Positions 52,234 to 62,665 of a DNA stretch of 64,000 bases are shown in pieces. The first letter of the stretch is position 1. Every line of letters begins with the position of its first letter. The stretch is from Streptomyces sp. NBC_00234. GTDB taxonomy: Bacteria > Actinomycetota > Actinomycetes > Streptomycetales > Streptomycetaceae. A program made the position numbers and the translations under genes. The notes beneath the pieces were generated by a model that worked only from the letters and a program-made list of their open reading frames with translations, had not been told where the DNA came from and searched no databases. The stretch spans positions 2,418,001 to 2,482,000 of the forward strand of contig NZ_CP108101.1 of assembly GCF_036195325.1 (NCBI RefSeq), read 5' to 3'.

Positions 52234-52671
52234 GTGTCGTTCGCCCGTCGCATCCTCACCCAGCCCCGCACCGCCCGCCGCAGGACCGCCGCCGTCGGCG
52301 CGAGCGTGCTGCTGGGCGCCACCGGTCTGGCCCTGGGCGTCACCCCGGCGATGGCAGCCCCTGCCGCCGCCCCGACGTCCGCTTCGAGCGCGCAGGACAC
52401 GGCCAAGAAGATGATCGACGACAACGCCCAGTACGCGTGCTTCGACAAGATCGTGGACCACGAGAGCGACTGGGACGTCAACGCCTCCAACGCCTCCTCG
52501 GGCGCCTACGGCCTGGTCCAGGCCCTGCCGGGCTCGAAGATGGCCTCGGCGGGCTCCGACTGGCAGACCAACGCCAAGACCCAGATCAAGTGGGGCGTCG
52601 ACTACATGGAGGACCGCTACGGCAGCCCGTGCGGCGCCTGGGACTTCTGGCAGTCCAACGGCTGGTACTGA
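52234..52671 (+). CDS. Secreted lysozyme/transglycosylase-like protein
   Basis: A GTG at 52234 gives 145 residues: signal peptide (about 1-44, ending TPAMAA), a short Ala/Ser spacer and an SLT-like domain with FDKIVDHESDWDVNASNASSGAYGLVQALPGSKMASAG, where Glu in DHESDW is the catalytic acid and AYGLVQALPG the Rpf/Slt glycine motif. Two Cys (YACF, SPCGAW) probably form a disulphide. Such small secreted enzymes cut the glycan of peptidoglycan and can act as resuscitation factors. A longer frame begins at 52117, but the signal peptide shows the later start. Terminator follows. Confidence 0.85.
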   Translation: MSFARRILTQPRTARRRTAAVGASVLLGATGLALGVTPAMAAPAAAPTSASSAQDTAKKMIDDNAQYACFDKIVDHESDWDVNASNASSGAYGLVQALPGSKMASAGSDWQTNAKTQIKWGVDYMEDRYGSPCGAWDFWQSNGWY

Positions 52672-52690
52672 TCCACCGCCCTGTGCACAC

Positions 52691-52726
52691 GAAGGCCCCC
52701 GACCGGAGATCCGGCCGGGGGCCTTC
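52691..52726. terminator. Bidirectional terminator between muramidase-like and thiolase genes
   Basis: GAAGGCCCCCGACCGG pairs with CCGGCCGGGGGCCTTC around AGAT with one mismatch. It lies between the plus-strand stop at 52671 and the minus-strand stop at 52738. Confidence 0.88.
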
Positions 52727-52737
52727 GCGCGTTCCCC

Positions 52738-54057
<1,320 letters not shown>

Positions 54058-54111
54058 TTACGCGCAGAGACCGCCCCGGGCAACAGATCCGGCCACGGCT
54101 CTTGCGAGTTG

Positions 54112-54125
54112 TAGAACTCGTTACT
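54112..54125. promoter_or_regulatory. KstR-like site before the cyp125-like gene
   Basis: TAGAACTCGTTACT matches TnnAACnnGTTnn and lacks only the final A. It lies 67 bases before the P450 start. With the site at 53961 it would let the divergent genes respond together. Confidence 0.55.
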
Positions 54126-54192
54126 ACCTTTCGGGCTACTTCTGATGGGCCGTCAGACAGTTCGCTGCCAGACCTGGAGTGGAGAGGTGCTC

Positions 54193-55443
54193 ATGCGCTG
54201 CCCCCATCTGCCCGAAGGGTTCGACTTCACCGATCCCGACCTGCTCCAAGCCCGGGTACCCCACCCGGAGTTCGCCGAGATGCGGCAGACCGCCCCGGTC
54301 TGGTGGTGCGCCCAGCCCGCCGGAATCTCCGGCTTCGACGACGAGGGCTACTGGGCCGTCACCCGCCACGCGGACGTCAAGTACGTCTCCACCCACCCCG
54401 AACTCTTCTCGTCCCACACCAACACGGCGGTCATCCGCTTCAACGAGACGATCAGCCGCGACCAGATCGAGGTCCAGAAGCTGATCATGCTGAACATGGA
54501 CCCGCCCGAGCACACCCGGGTCCGCCAGATCGTCCAGCGCGGCTTCACCCCGCGGGCGATCCGGTCCCTGGAAAAGGCCCTGCACAGCCGCGCCCGCGCC
54601 ATCACCGAGGCCGCCCTCGCCGCCGCGGACGAGGACGGCTCCTTCGACTTCGTGACCAACATCGCCGTCGAGCTCCCCCTCCAGGCCATCGCCGAACTCA
54701 TCGGCGTGCCCCAGGAGGACCGGTCCAAGATCTTCGACTGGTCCAACAAGATGGCCGCGTACGACGATCCCGAGTACGCGATCACCGAGGAGGTCGGCAC
54801 CGAGGCGGCCATGGAGATCGTCTCGTACGCGATGAACCTGGCGGCGGCCCGCAAGGAGTGCCCGGCCAAGGACATCGTGTCCCAGCTGGTCGCGGCCGAG
54901 GGCGAAGGCAACCTCTCCGGCGACGAGTTCGGCTTCTTCGTCATCCTGCTGGCGGTCGCCGGCAACGAGACCACCCGCAACGCCATCAGCCACGGCATGC
55001 ACGCCTTCCTCACCCACCCCGAGGAGTGGGAGCTGTACAAGCGCGAGCGCCCGGAGACGACCGCCGAGGAGATCGTCCGCTGGGCGACCCCCGTGGTCTC
55101 CTTCCAGCGCACCGCCACCCAGGACCTGGAGCTGGGCGGACAGCAGATCAAGAAGGGGGACCGGGTCGGCCTGTTCTACTCCTCGGCCAACAACGACCCC
55201 GAGGTCTTCGACCACCCCGAGACCTTCGACATCTCCCGCGACCCGAATCCGCACCTCGGATTCGGCGGCGGCGGCCCGCACTTCTGCCTCGGCAAGTCCC
55301 TGGCCGTGATGGAGATCAACCTGATCTTCAACGCCATCGCCGACGTCCTGCCGGACCTGCGGCTGGTGGACGAGCCCCGGCGGCTGCGCTCGGCCTGGCT
55401 CAACGGGATCAAGCAGTTGCAGGTCCGCACGGCCACCGGCTGA
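54193..55443 (+). CDS. cyp125: Cytochrome P450 of the CYP125 (steroid C26/C27-monooxygenase) type
   Basis: The start at 54193 follows GGAGAGG; an upstream ATG at 54145 lacks one. The 416-residue protein has the I-helix AGNETTRN (about 256), the ExxR pair in EEIVRW, and the haem loop FGGGGPHFCLGK with Cys365 as fifth ligand. Long stretches track mycobacterial CYP125: LPEGFDFTDPDL, EFAEMRQTAPVWW, VQKLIMLNMDPPEHTRVRQIV, ELPLQAIAELIGVPQEDR, DEFGFFVILLAVAGNETTRN, RLRSAWLNGIKQ. CYP125 hydroxylates and oxidises the terminal methyl of the sterol side chain, opening it to beta-oxidation. Electron partners are not next to it; a 3Fe-4S ferredoxin lies at 43126. Name based on recalled similarity. Confidence 0.87.
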   Translation: MRCPHLPEGFDFTDPDLLQARVPHPEFAEMRQTAPVWWCAQPAGISGFDDEGYWAVTRHADVKYVSTHPELFSSHTNTAVIRFNETISRDQIEVQKLIMLNMDPPEHTRVRQIVQRGFTPRAIRSLEKALHSRARAITEAALAAADEDGSFDFVTNIAVELPLQAIAELIGVPQEDRSKIFDWSNKMAAYDDPEYAITEEVGTEAAMEIVSYAMNLAAARKECPAKDIVSQLVAAEGEGNLSGDEFGFFVILLAVAGNETTRNAISHGMHAFLTHPEEWELYKRERPETTAEEIVRWATPVVSFQRTATQDLELGGQQIKKGDRVGLFYSSANNDPEVFDHPETFDISRDPNPHLGFGGGGPHFCLGKSLAVMEINLIFNAIADVLPDLRLVDEPRRLRSAWLNGIKQLQVRTATG

Positions 55444-55492
55444 CGACCACCGGCCCGGCCCGCTGCGGAGAGGGCCGGACCGGCCGGGGATC

Positions 55493-56467
55493 ATGGGGGC
55501 CATGCAAGCCCTGCTCTCCGCCTTCACGCCCATCTGGGCGCTCACCGCCGTCGGCTACGCGGCCGGGCGCAGCGGCCTTCTCGGGGAGCAGGCCGAGGCC
55601 GTGCTCGGCCGGTTCGTCTTCCACGTCGCCATGCCCGCCGCGCTGTTCATGATGGTGTCGCAGGCCCGGCTCGGCTCCTTCGTGAACCAGTCGATGATCG
55701 CGTTCGCCGCGGGCACGGTGGCCGTCTGCGCGCTGGGCTTCGTGGCCGCCGGGCGGTTCTTCGGCCGCAAGACGGCCGACCGGGCCGTCGGCGCGATGGC
55801 CTCCGGTTACGTGAACTCGGCGAACCTCGGCATTCCGGTGGCCGTTCAGGTGCTGGGCGACGCCTCGTTCGTCGCGCAGATCATCCTGTTCCAGGTGCTG
55901 CTGGTCTCCCCGGTGATCCTGACCCTGCTGGACACGGGCACGGACCGGGGCCGCGTCCACTGGCGGCCGGTGCTGCGCCGCATGGTGACCATGCCGGTCC
56001 GCAACCCGATCATCATGGCCTCGATCCTCGGCGTGCTCGTCTCGGCGACGGGTCTGCGGGTGCCGACCGCGCTCGGCCACTCCTTCGATCTGCTCGGCGC
56101 CGCCGCCGTACCCACCGCGCTGATCACCCTGGGGCTGTCCCTGCACGGCCGCCGGGACCCGGCGGAGGCGACCGAGGCGCCGGGCAGGCGGGCGGAGGTC
56201 GCCGTGGCGGTCGTCCTCAAGTGCTTCGTACAGCCGCTGGTGGCTCTCGGCGTCGCGCTGCTGCTGGGCCTGCCCGAGCACCAGGTGCTCGTCGTGGTGC
56301 TGTGCTCCGCCCTCCCGACCGCCCAGAACGCGTTCCTGTACGCCCGTGAGTACGGCCTGGACACCGCCCTGGCCCGCAACTCCGTGGTGGCCTCCACGGT
56401 GGTGTCGATGGGCACGCTGTCGCTCGCGGCCTGGGCCCTGGGCCCTTCGGGCCCGTCCGGCGGTTGA
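55493..56467 (+). CDS. AEC-family transporter (auxin-efflux carrier type)
   Basis: A 324-residue membrane protein with about ten helices in two halves. AFTPIWALTAVGYAAGRSGLL and GYVNSANLGIPVAVQVLGDASFV are the conserved crossover region of the AEC fold, and VRNPIIMASILGVLVSATGLRVP opens the second half. Such carriers move organic acids or malonate-like anions. It starts 50 bases after the P450 gene and may be read from it, so a role in handling acidic products is possible. An in-frame ATG at 55502 is an alternative start. Confidence 0.87.
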   Translation: MGAMQALLSAFTPIWALTAVGYAAGRSGLLGEQAEAVLGRFVFHVAMPAALFMMVSQARLGSFVNQSMIAFAAGTVAVCALGFVAAGRFFGRKTADRAVGAMASGYVNSANLGIPVAVQVLGDASFVAQIILFQVLLVSPVILTLLDTGTDRGRVHWRPVLRRMVTMPVRNPIIMASILGVLVSATGLRVPTALGHSFDLLGAAAVPTALITLGLSLHGRRDPAEATEAPGRRAEVAVAVVLKCFVQPLVALGVALLLGLPEHQVLVVVLCSALPTAQNAFLYAREYGLDTALARNSVVASTVVSMGTLSLAAWALGPSGPSGG

Positions 56468-56539
56468 GGGCCCGGCACGGAGCCGTTCGAGTGGCGGACC
56501 GGGGCGGCCGGGCGGATGCTGGTGAGCGCGGCGATCCAT

Positions 56540-56587
56540 GCCGAAGGGGTGCCGGGGCGGGGAGGACCGCCCCGGCACCCCTTCGGC
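56540..56587. terminator. Bidirectional terminator between AEC and GT87-PAP2 genes
   Basis: Perfect 21-base arms (56540-56560 and 56567-56587, starting GCCGAAGGGGTGCCGGGGCGG) around GGAGGA. The right arm ends four bases before the end of the convergent minus-strand gene. Confidence 0.9.
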
Positions 56588-56590
56588 GCG

Positions 56591-58657
56591 CTACCGCTTG
56601 CCGCCCACCTTCTCCGCGACGGGACCGGGCCCGGAAGCCGCGTCCGGATCGCCCACGAGGGCTTCCGGCTCCGGCACCCGCAGGGCGCGGGGCCCGGACA
56701 GGAGGTACGTGAGTCCGAAGCCCAGGGCGACGACGACGGCACCGCCGACGGCGTCGAGCACCCAGTGGTTGCCGGTGGCGACGATCGCGCAGACCGTGAA
56801 CAGCGGATGCAGCAGGCCGAGCGCCTTCATCCACATCTTCGGGGCGAGCATCACGATGACCACACCGCACCACAGGGACCAGCCGAAGTGCAGCGACGGC
56901 ATCGCCGCGTACTGGTTGGTCATCGACGTCAGCGTGCCGTAGTCCGGCTTCGCGAAGTCCTGCACACCGTGGACGGTGTCGATGAATCCGAGGCCGGGCA
57001 TCAGCCGGGGCGGGGCCAGCGGGTAGAGCCAGAAGCCGACGAGCGCGAGGATCGTGGCGAAGCCGATGGAGCTGCGGACCCAGCGGTAGTCGGCGGGCCT
57101 TCGCACGTACAGCACGCCGAGAATCGCGAGCGGCACGATGAAGTGGAAGGTCGAGTAGTAGTAGTCGAAGAACTCGCGCAGCCAGTTGATCTCGACGACC
57201 GCGTGGTTCGCCCAGTGCTCGACGTCGATGTGCAGCCACTGCTCGACGGAGTGGATCTGGCGGCCGTGCTCCTCGGCGGTGGGCCGCCCGGCGGTCGCCG
57301 CGAGCCGGACCTTCGCGTACGCGGAGTAGACGACGCGGATGAGCAGGAGTTCCAGCAGCAGATTGGGGCGGCTGAGCACCCTGCGCCAGAACGGCAGGAG
57401 CGGCACGCGTCTCCAGCGCGCCGCGACCGGCTTGGCGTAGTCCGTGGGAATGGGCTGCTGCCAGTACGGCGAGGAGCGCGGCAGGAACGGCGCGACGCAG
57501 GCGGCGCCGAGGGCCGCGATCAGCAGGACGTTGTCCCGTACGGGGATGACCGCCCCGATGTTCGGCAGCAGCATCTTCCCGGGCAGCGTGAGCACCAGCA
57601 CCACGACGGCCGGCCAGACCAGCCGGTCGGAGGCGTGCTTGCCGACCCGGCCGACCACTGCGAGGAGCACCCAGAGCACCTGGTGCTGCCAGGCCGTCGG
57701 CGAGACGGCGACGACCACGCAGCCGGTCACCGCGACGGCGAGGAGGAGCTGATCGTCCTGCGCGTACCGCACGGCGCGCCGCAGACCGAGGAAGCAGACG
57801 GCGGCGGCCAGGGCGAGGAAGGCCACGATCTCGGCGGGGCCTTCGAGGCCGAGCCGGAGGAGCGCGCCGTGCAGGGACTGGTTGGCCAGGCTGTCCGGCC
57901 GGTCGCCGAGCCCGGCGCCCGCGACGTGGTGGAGCCAGTAGGTCCAGGAGTCCTGCGGCATCGCGGCCCAGGCCAGCGCGGTGCTGCCGGCGAAGGCGGC
58001 GCCCGCGGAGGCCGCGGCCCGGCGCCGGCCGGTCAGCCAGAGGAGCGCGGCGAAGAGCAGCACGGCCGGCTGGAGGGCGGCGGCGACGCCGATCAGTACG
58101 CCCGAGGTGCGTTCGCCCCGGACCACGAACCAGCCGAGCAGGACCAGCAGGACCGGCAGGATGCTGGTCTGGCCGAGGTACAGCGCGTTGCGCACGGGCA
58201 GCGACACCATGAGCAGGGTGATCGCGACCGGGGCCGCGAGGAGCGTCGTGCGGCGGCTCACCGGGGCCGGCAGCGCGCGTGCGGCGACGATGCCGAGGGC
58301 GGCCACCAGCAGCAGCGACCCGAAGGTCCACACGACGCCGAGCGTCTGTTCGGCCGAGGCCGTCAGGGGCTTGAGAACGAGCCCCGCGAAGGGAGTTCCG
58401 GTGAAGCGCCCGGTGTCGTAGAGCGATCCCGCCACATGGAGGACCCCGTCGGGGCCGATCCAGGTGTCCAGGTCCGTGAGCCGTTCTCCGGGCGGCTGCC
58501 GCAGCAGCGCCACCATCTGCCGTACGGCGAGTGCGGCCACGACCAGCCAGAGCACCGCCCGGGCCGGCCCGGCCCCCGTCCCCGCCCCCGTCACGTTTCC
58601 GCGCACGCCCTGCTCCGCATTTGCCACCCGCGCCGACCCTCCCACCGTTCCGTGCAC
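56591..58657 (-). CDS. Fusion of GT87-type membrane mannosyltransferase and PAP2-type phosphatase/synthase
   Basis: A 688-residue multi-helix protein. The N-terminal half (about 30-400) resembles GT87 (DUF2029) polyprenol-dependent mannosyltransferases: ASLYDTGRFTGTPFAGLVLKPL, LPVRNALYLGQTSILPVLL and VSPTAWQHQVLW. The C-terminal half (about 440-660) is a PAP2/Aur1-like domain with YPLAPPRLMPG, YAAMPSLHFGWSLWCG and ATGNHWVLDAVGGAV; the His of PSLHFGW and of GNHWVLD form the catalytic pair. The combination suggests synthesis of an inositol- or glycerol-linked glycolipid. Convergent with the AEC gene. Confidence 0.85.
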   Translation of the reverse strand: MHGTVGGSARVANAEQGVRGNVTGAGTGAGPARAVLWLVVAALAVRQMVALLRQPPGERLTDLDTWIGPDGVLHVAGSLYDTGRFTGTPFAGLVLKPLTASAEQTLGVVWTFGSLLLVAALGIVAARALPAPVSRRTTLLAAPVAITLLMVSLPVRNALYLGQTSILPVLLVLLGWFVVRGERTSGVLIGVAAALQPAVLLFAALLWLTGRRRAAASAGAAFAGSTALAWAAMPQDSWTYWLHHVAGAGLGDRPDSLANQSLHGALLRLGLEGPAEIVAFLALAAAVCFLGLRRAVRYAQDDQLLLAVAVTGCVVVAVSPTAWQHQVLWVLLAVVGRVGKHASDRLVWPAVVVLVLTLPGKMLLPNIGAVIPVRDNVLLIAALGAACVAPFLPRSSPYWQQPIPTDYAKPVAARWRRVPLLPFWRRVLSRPNLLLELLLIRVVYSAYAKVRLAATAGRPTAEEHGRQIHSVEQWLHIDVEHWANHAVVEINWLREFFDYYYSTFHFIVPLAILGVLYVRRPADYRWVRSSIGFATILALVGFWLYPLAPPRLMPGLGFIDTVHGVQDFAKPDYGTLTSMTNQYAAMPSLHFGWSLWCGVVIVMLAPKMWMKALGLLHPLFTVCAIVATGNHWVLDAVGGAVVVALGFGLTYLLSGPRALRVPEPEALVGDPDAASGPGPVAEKVGGKR

Positions 58658-58808
58658 GGTCCCCTCGACGCGGGGCTGTGCGGATGAAGCCTCTCATTGC
58701 CTCATGAGCTGGACACAATCAACCTCCCGGACACCTTTGGCCCCCGCCACCCGCCGTCTGCGGGCGGGGAACGCGGGGGCGCGGCGGGTGTCCGTCGCCG
58801 CTTCGCCG

Positions 58809-59891
58809 TCAGCCCTCGTGAACGGGGGTGTCCGCCTGCCAGGCGGTGAACAGCGGGACATCCGAGACACCGTCCAGGACGACGACGCCGAACGGGCGGT
58901 CGAACGCGATGTGCCGCATCCGCCGCGCCCTCGGCGCCGCTCCGGCCCGGGTCGCCACGACTGTCACCGCGGCGGCCTCCACGCCCTTCTCCGCGAGCGT
59001 CACGACGGTCTCCTGGACCACGGCGGAGAGGGCGAGCGGTACGGCTGAGATCCCGGAGAAGTCGGCGGCGTCCGAGGCGGCGATCCGCACCCCGAGGGCG
59101 GGAAGCTGCTCGGTGACCTGCACGGTCGTACGCAGGGTGAACCGGGGGATCGCCACGGAGACCGCGTCGGCGTACAGCGGTGTGCCGGACGCCCGGGGCG
59201 CCCAGCCCGCCGGCAGCACCTGGGCGGCTCCGGCCCCCGGCTCGCCGAGCACGAATCTGACCCGGGCCGGAGCCCCGCCGCCCGGGTCGGCACGGCAGCG
59301 CAGCTCGACGACGTGCACGCCGCCGGCCCTCCAGACGTCCCGCAGCGCCACCGGCCCCCGCATGGTGGGCACCTGACGGCTCGCCCCCGCCGCGTCGGTG
59401 AACGGGAGGTCGCCCGTGGAGCGCGCTTCGAACGGGGTCTCCCAGTGCGCACGGAGCGCCAGCACGTTGACGAGTGCGAGCAGCGTGCTGCCGGTGAGCC
59501 GCAGGGGAAGCCGCTCGATCAGCCCGCCCGTCGCCTCCCGCACCCAGGCGTCGATCTCCGCCGGGTCCATCGCTCCGACCGGGATGTCCGGCAACGCGTC
59601 CTGGTACGCGGGCCGTACGGGCACCCGGGTCCAGACCCGGGTCGCCACCGCCAGCGCGTCGGTACGGGCCAGTTCCCGCGCGGTCTCCGTGACGACGGGG
59701 GCCGCCTCCCGGTCCGCCACCCCGAGCAGGGCACGCAGTTCGGCGGCGGTCTCCGCGCGCGCACCGCTCGCGACGGCAGCCAGAGCCAGCCACAGCCCGG
59801 CGGGCGAGCACACGAAACCACCGCTGTCCCGTTCGGCCAGCTCCCGTATCCACTGCTCACCCAGACGCCGAATCGCCGTGGCCCGTTCCAT
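58809..59891 (-). CDS. Serpin-family serine protease inhibitor
   Basis: The 360-residue protein starts at 59891 with GGGGGCGGGA upstream and no signal peptide, so it is probably cytoplasmic. Serpin features are FVCSPAGLWLALAAVASGARAETAAELRALLG near the N-terminus, LVNVLALRAHWETPF in the shutter region, and the hinge EKGVEAAAVTVVATRA leading into the reactive loop. The loop to the closing FDRPF is about five residues longer than in alpha-1-antitrypsin and ends RARRMRHIA, so the scissile bond may fall after an Arg. Inhibitory function is likely because the hinge keeps small residues. Bacterial serpins are uncommon. Divergent from a GNAT gene 69 bases away. Confidence 0.87.
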   Translation of the reverse strand: MERATAIRRLGEQWIRELAERDSGGFVCSPAGLWLALAAVASGARAETAAELRALLGVADREAAPVVTETARELARTDALAVATRVWTRVPVRPAYQDALPDIPVGAMDPAEIDAWVREATGGLIERLPLRLTGSTLLALVNVLALRAHWETPFEARSTGDLPFTDAAGASRQVPTMRGPVALRDVWRAGGVHVVELRCRADPGGGAPARVRFVLGEPGAGAAQVLPAGWAPRASGTPLYADAVSVAIPRFTLRTTVQVTEQLPALGVRIAASDAADFSGISAVPLALSAVVQETVVTLAEKGVEAAAVTVVATRAGAAPRARRMRHIAFDRPFGVVVLDGVSDVPLFTAWQADTPVHEG

Positions 59892-59960
59892 TCCCGCCCC
59901 CTGCACCGCCGCTGCCTCCCCGATGTAAAGACTTCGCCACCCGATCATGTGGAAGTCAGA

Positions 59961-60455
59961 ATGCATCACATGACGTGGACCATGACCCCTGAATGTTTCG
60001 ACTCCCCCGATGCGGCACTGCTGCGCCGGGACTACTACGACGAGGTCGCAAGTCGCTACTGGGGCCGGCCCGCGACACCTCAGGAGATCGACGAGGGACT
60101 CACCGACGACGGCGCGGAACGGCTGGCACCGCCCACCGGGGAGTTCGTCGTGGGCCGCTTCGGCGGCCGGCCGGCCGCCTGCGCCGGGCTGCTGCTCGCC
60201 GACGCCGAACCGGGCGTCGCGGAGCTGACCCGGGTGTTCGTACGCCCGGACTTCCGGTCCACGGGCGGGGGTGGGCTGCTGCTCGCCGCGATCGAGAACG
60301 CGGCGCGGGAGGCCGGGGTCCACCGGATCCGGCTGGACACCCGCAACGACCTGGTCGAGGCACGCGGGCTCTACGCCAAGCACGGCTACCGGGAAGTTCC
60401 GGCCTTCCACCACCGCAACCAGTACGCGGAGCACTGGTTCGCCAAGGAGCTGTGA
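59961..60455 (+). CDS. GNAT-family N-acetyltransferase
   Basis: A 164-residue GNAT. Residues about 65-160 carry the fold: GRFGGRPAACAGLLLAD, ELTRVFVRPDFRSTGGGGLLLAAIENAARE (the R/Q-x-x-G-x-G/A acetyl-CoA loop is RSTGGGG) and YAKHGYREVPAFHHRNQYAEHWF. GGAAGT lies upstream of 59961; an in-frame ATG at 59970 is possible. It is divergent from the serpin gene, sharing a 69-base promoter region. Substrate unknown. Confidence 0.87.
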   Translation: MHHMTWTMTPECFDSPDAALLRRDYYDEVASRYWGRPATPQEIDEGLTDDGAERLAPPTGEFVVGRFGGRPAACAGLLLADAEPGVAELTRVFVRPDFRSTGGGGLLLAAIENAAREAGVHRIRLDTRNDLVEARGLYAKHGYREVPAFHHRNQYAEHWFAKEL

Positions 60456-60485
60456 GCCGTTCGGCGAGGCGGTCCCCCGGGCCCC

Positions 60486-62528
60486 TCAGGCGTGGTGGTC
60501 GCGCGGCGGTTCGGGCGTGTGCGGCCGTTCCTTGCTCGATCCGCTCACCTCGGCGGTCAGCTCCGCGACCAGATGGACCAGGTCGGTCGGTCGTTCCGGC
60601 CCCCACCAGTCACCGAGCAGTTCGGCGAGCGAGTCCTCGCGGGCCTGCGAGAGGCGGACCACGGCCTCGGCGCCCAGGTCGGTCAGGACCATCTGGACAC
60701 CCTCGCGGCGGGCCAGGCCCTCCTCCTCGACCTGGCGGGCCGCCTCGGTGATGATCCGCAGCGGTACGGGGGCGATGTCGGCGAGCCTGGCGGGTTCGAC
60801 GGCGCCGTGGCGCTTGATGCGCAGCAGGAGCCAACTGGCCGCGGGCAGCAGGTCGAAGCCCGCTCTGTCGGTGATCTTCACATAGATGTCGCGGCGGCCC
60901 TCGCGCGTCGCCAGCACCGAGAGGGCGCGGGCGCACTCGTCGTACGAGGAGCGCTCGACCGGGTTCGACGCGAGGGTCTGGCTGGTGTCGGGGGCGGTCA
61001 CCGAGCCACGCAGCTTGTCCTCCTTGAGGAACCAGGCGAAGACGAAGGCGATCAGGACGACGGGGACCGCGTAGAGGAAGACGTCGGTGATCGAGGTCGA
61101 GTACGCGCTGAGGATCGACGGGCGCAGGTCGGCGGGGAGTTCGCCGATGGCGCGCGGGTCGGCGGCCAGCCGTTCGGCGTCGACCCCGGGGGGCAGCGAG
61201 CGGCCGGACAGCGCCGCATCGAGCTTGCCGGTGAGCCGGTTGGTGAAGATGGTCCCGAAGATGGCCACACCGAACGAGGCGCCGATGGAGCGGAAGAACG
61301 TGGCGCCCGAGGTGGCGACGCCCAGGTCCTCGTAGCCGACGGCGTTCTGCACGACCAGCACGAGGACCTGCATCACCAGTCCGAGCCCGGCACCGAACAC
61401 GAAGAAGTAGATGCTCATCTCCCACGTGGAACTGGTCTCGTCGAGCCGGTGGAGCAGCAGGAGTCCGACCGCGGTCAGGCCCGTTCCCACGACGGGGAAG
61501 ACCTTCCAGCGGCCGGTGCGGCTGACCACCTGGCCGGAGCCGGTCGAGGTGATGAGCATGCCGAACACCATCGGCAGCATGTGCACACCGGACATGGTCG
61601 GCGAGATGCCGTGCACCACCTGGAGGAACGTCGGCAGGTAGGTCATCGCGCCGAACATGGCGAAGCCGACGATGAAGCTGATGACGGCGACGAGGCTGAA
61701 GGTGCGGATACGGAACAGCTTCAGCGGCAGTACGGGTTCGACGGCCCGCCGTTCCACGGCGACGAACGCGACCAGCAGGACCACGGCGAGCACGGCCAGG
61801 CCGATGATCCGCGCCGAGCCCCAGGCCCAGGTGGTGCCGCCCAGGGAGGCGACGAGCACCAGGCAGGTGGCGACGGAGGCGATGAGGAAGGTGCCGAGGT
61901 AGTCGATCGTGTGCTTGGTCCGGCGCACGGGGATGTGCAGCACGGCGGCGATGACCAGGAGCGCCACGATGCCGATCGGCAGGTTGATGTAGAAGACCCA
62001 GCGCCAGCTGAGGTGTTCGGTGAAGAAGCCGCCGAGGAGCGGTCCGAGAACGCTGGTGACGCCGAAGACCGCGCCGAAGAGGCCCTGGTACTTGCCGCGT
62101 TCGCGCGGCGAGACGATGTCTCCGACGATCGCCATCGACAGGACCATCAGTCCGCCGCCGCCGAGGCCCTGGAGGGCCCGGAAGCCGATCAGCTGCGGCA
62201 TGTTCTGGGCGATGCCGCAGAGGGCCGAGCCGATCAGGAAGATGACGATGGCCGCCTGGAAGAGCTTCTTGCGGCCGTACTGGTCACCGAGCTTGCCCCA
62301 GAGCGGGGTCGCCGCGGTGGCCGCCAGCATGTAGGCGGTGACGACCCAGGACAGATGGTCCATGCCGCCGAGTTCGCTGACGATCGTCGGCAACGCGGTG
62401 GCGACGATCGTCTGGTCGAGTGCGGCGAGCAGCATGCCGAGGAGCAGCGCCCCGATGGCTACGAGGACGGTCCGTGTGGACCGCCCCTCGCCGGGTGCCA
62501 GGGGCGGTGGGCTCAACTGCTGGGCCAT
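60486..62528 (-). CDS. DHA2-family MFS exporter fused to a C-terminal winged-helix domain
   Basis: AAGGAG six bases before 62528 selects the second ATG of ATGCCCATG. The first 515 residues form a 14-helix exporter: [30 protein letters not shown] (motif A) and [18 protein letters not shown]. The last 150 or so residues (from [20 protein letters not shown] to the end) read as a MarR/winged-helix domain: [66 protein letters not shown]. An exporter with its own DNA-binding-like tail could sense drug load directly. Convergent with the GNAT gene 30 bases away. Confidence 0.87.
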   Translation of the reverse strand: MAQQLSPPPLAPGEGRSTRTVLVAIGALLLGMLLAALDQTIVATALPTIVSELGGMDHLSWVVTAYMLAATAATPLWGKLGDQYGRKKLFQAAIVIFLIGSALCGIAQNMPQLIGFRALQGLGGGGLMVLSMAIVGDIVSPRERGKYQGLFGAVFGVTSVLGPLLGGFFTEHLSWRWVFYINLPIGIVALLVIAAVLHIPVRRTKHTIDYLGTFLIASVATCLVLVASLGGTTWAWGSARIIGLAVLAVVLLVAFVAVERRAVEPVLPLKLFRIRTFSLVAVISFIVGFAMFGAMTYLPTFLQVVHGISPTMSGVHMLPMVFGMLITSTGSGQVVSRTGRWKVFPVVGTGLTAVGLLLLHRLDETSSTWEMSIYFFVFGAGLGLVMQVLVLVVQNAVGYEDLGVATSGATFFRSIGASFGVAIFGTIFTNRLTGKLDAALSGRSLPPGVDAERLAADPRAIGELPADLRPSILSAYSTSITDVFLYAVPVVLIAFVFAWFLKEDKLRGSVTAPDTSQTLASNPVERSSYDECARALSVLATREGRRDIYVKITDRAGFDLLPAASWLLLRIKRHGAVEPARLADIAPVPLRIITEAARQVEEEGLARREGVQMVLTDLGAEAVVRLSQAREDSLAELLGDWWGPERPTDLVHLVAELTAEVSGSSKERPHTPEPPRDHHA

Positions 62529-62665
62529 GGGCATCTCCTTGGATCCGCTACACCCCCATCCTGGACGTTGTGTCCCGTTATGGCCTGCCGAGCGGCCGGA
62601 GGCCGTTGGGCTTCGCCGTGGCGGCCTGCATAATCGCAGGCAGTTCAAAGGGGAGGGGACCCACA

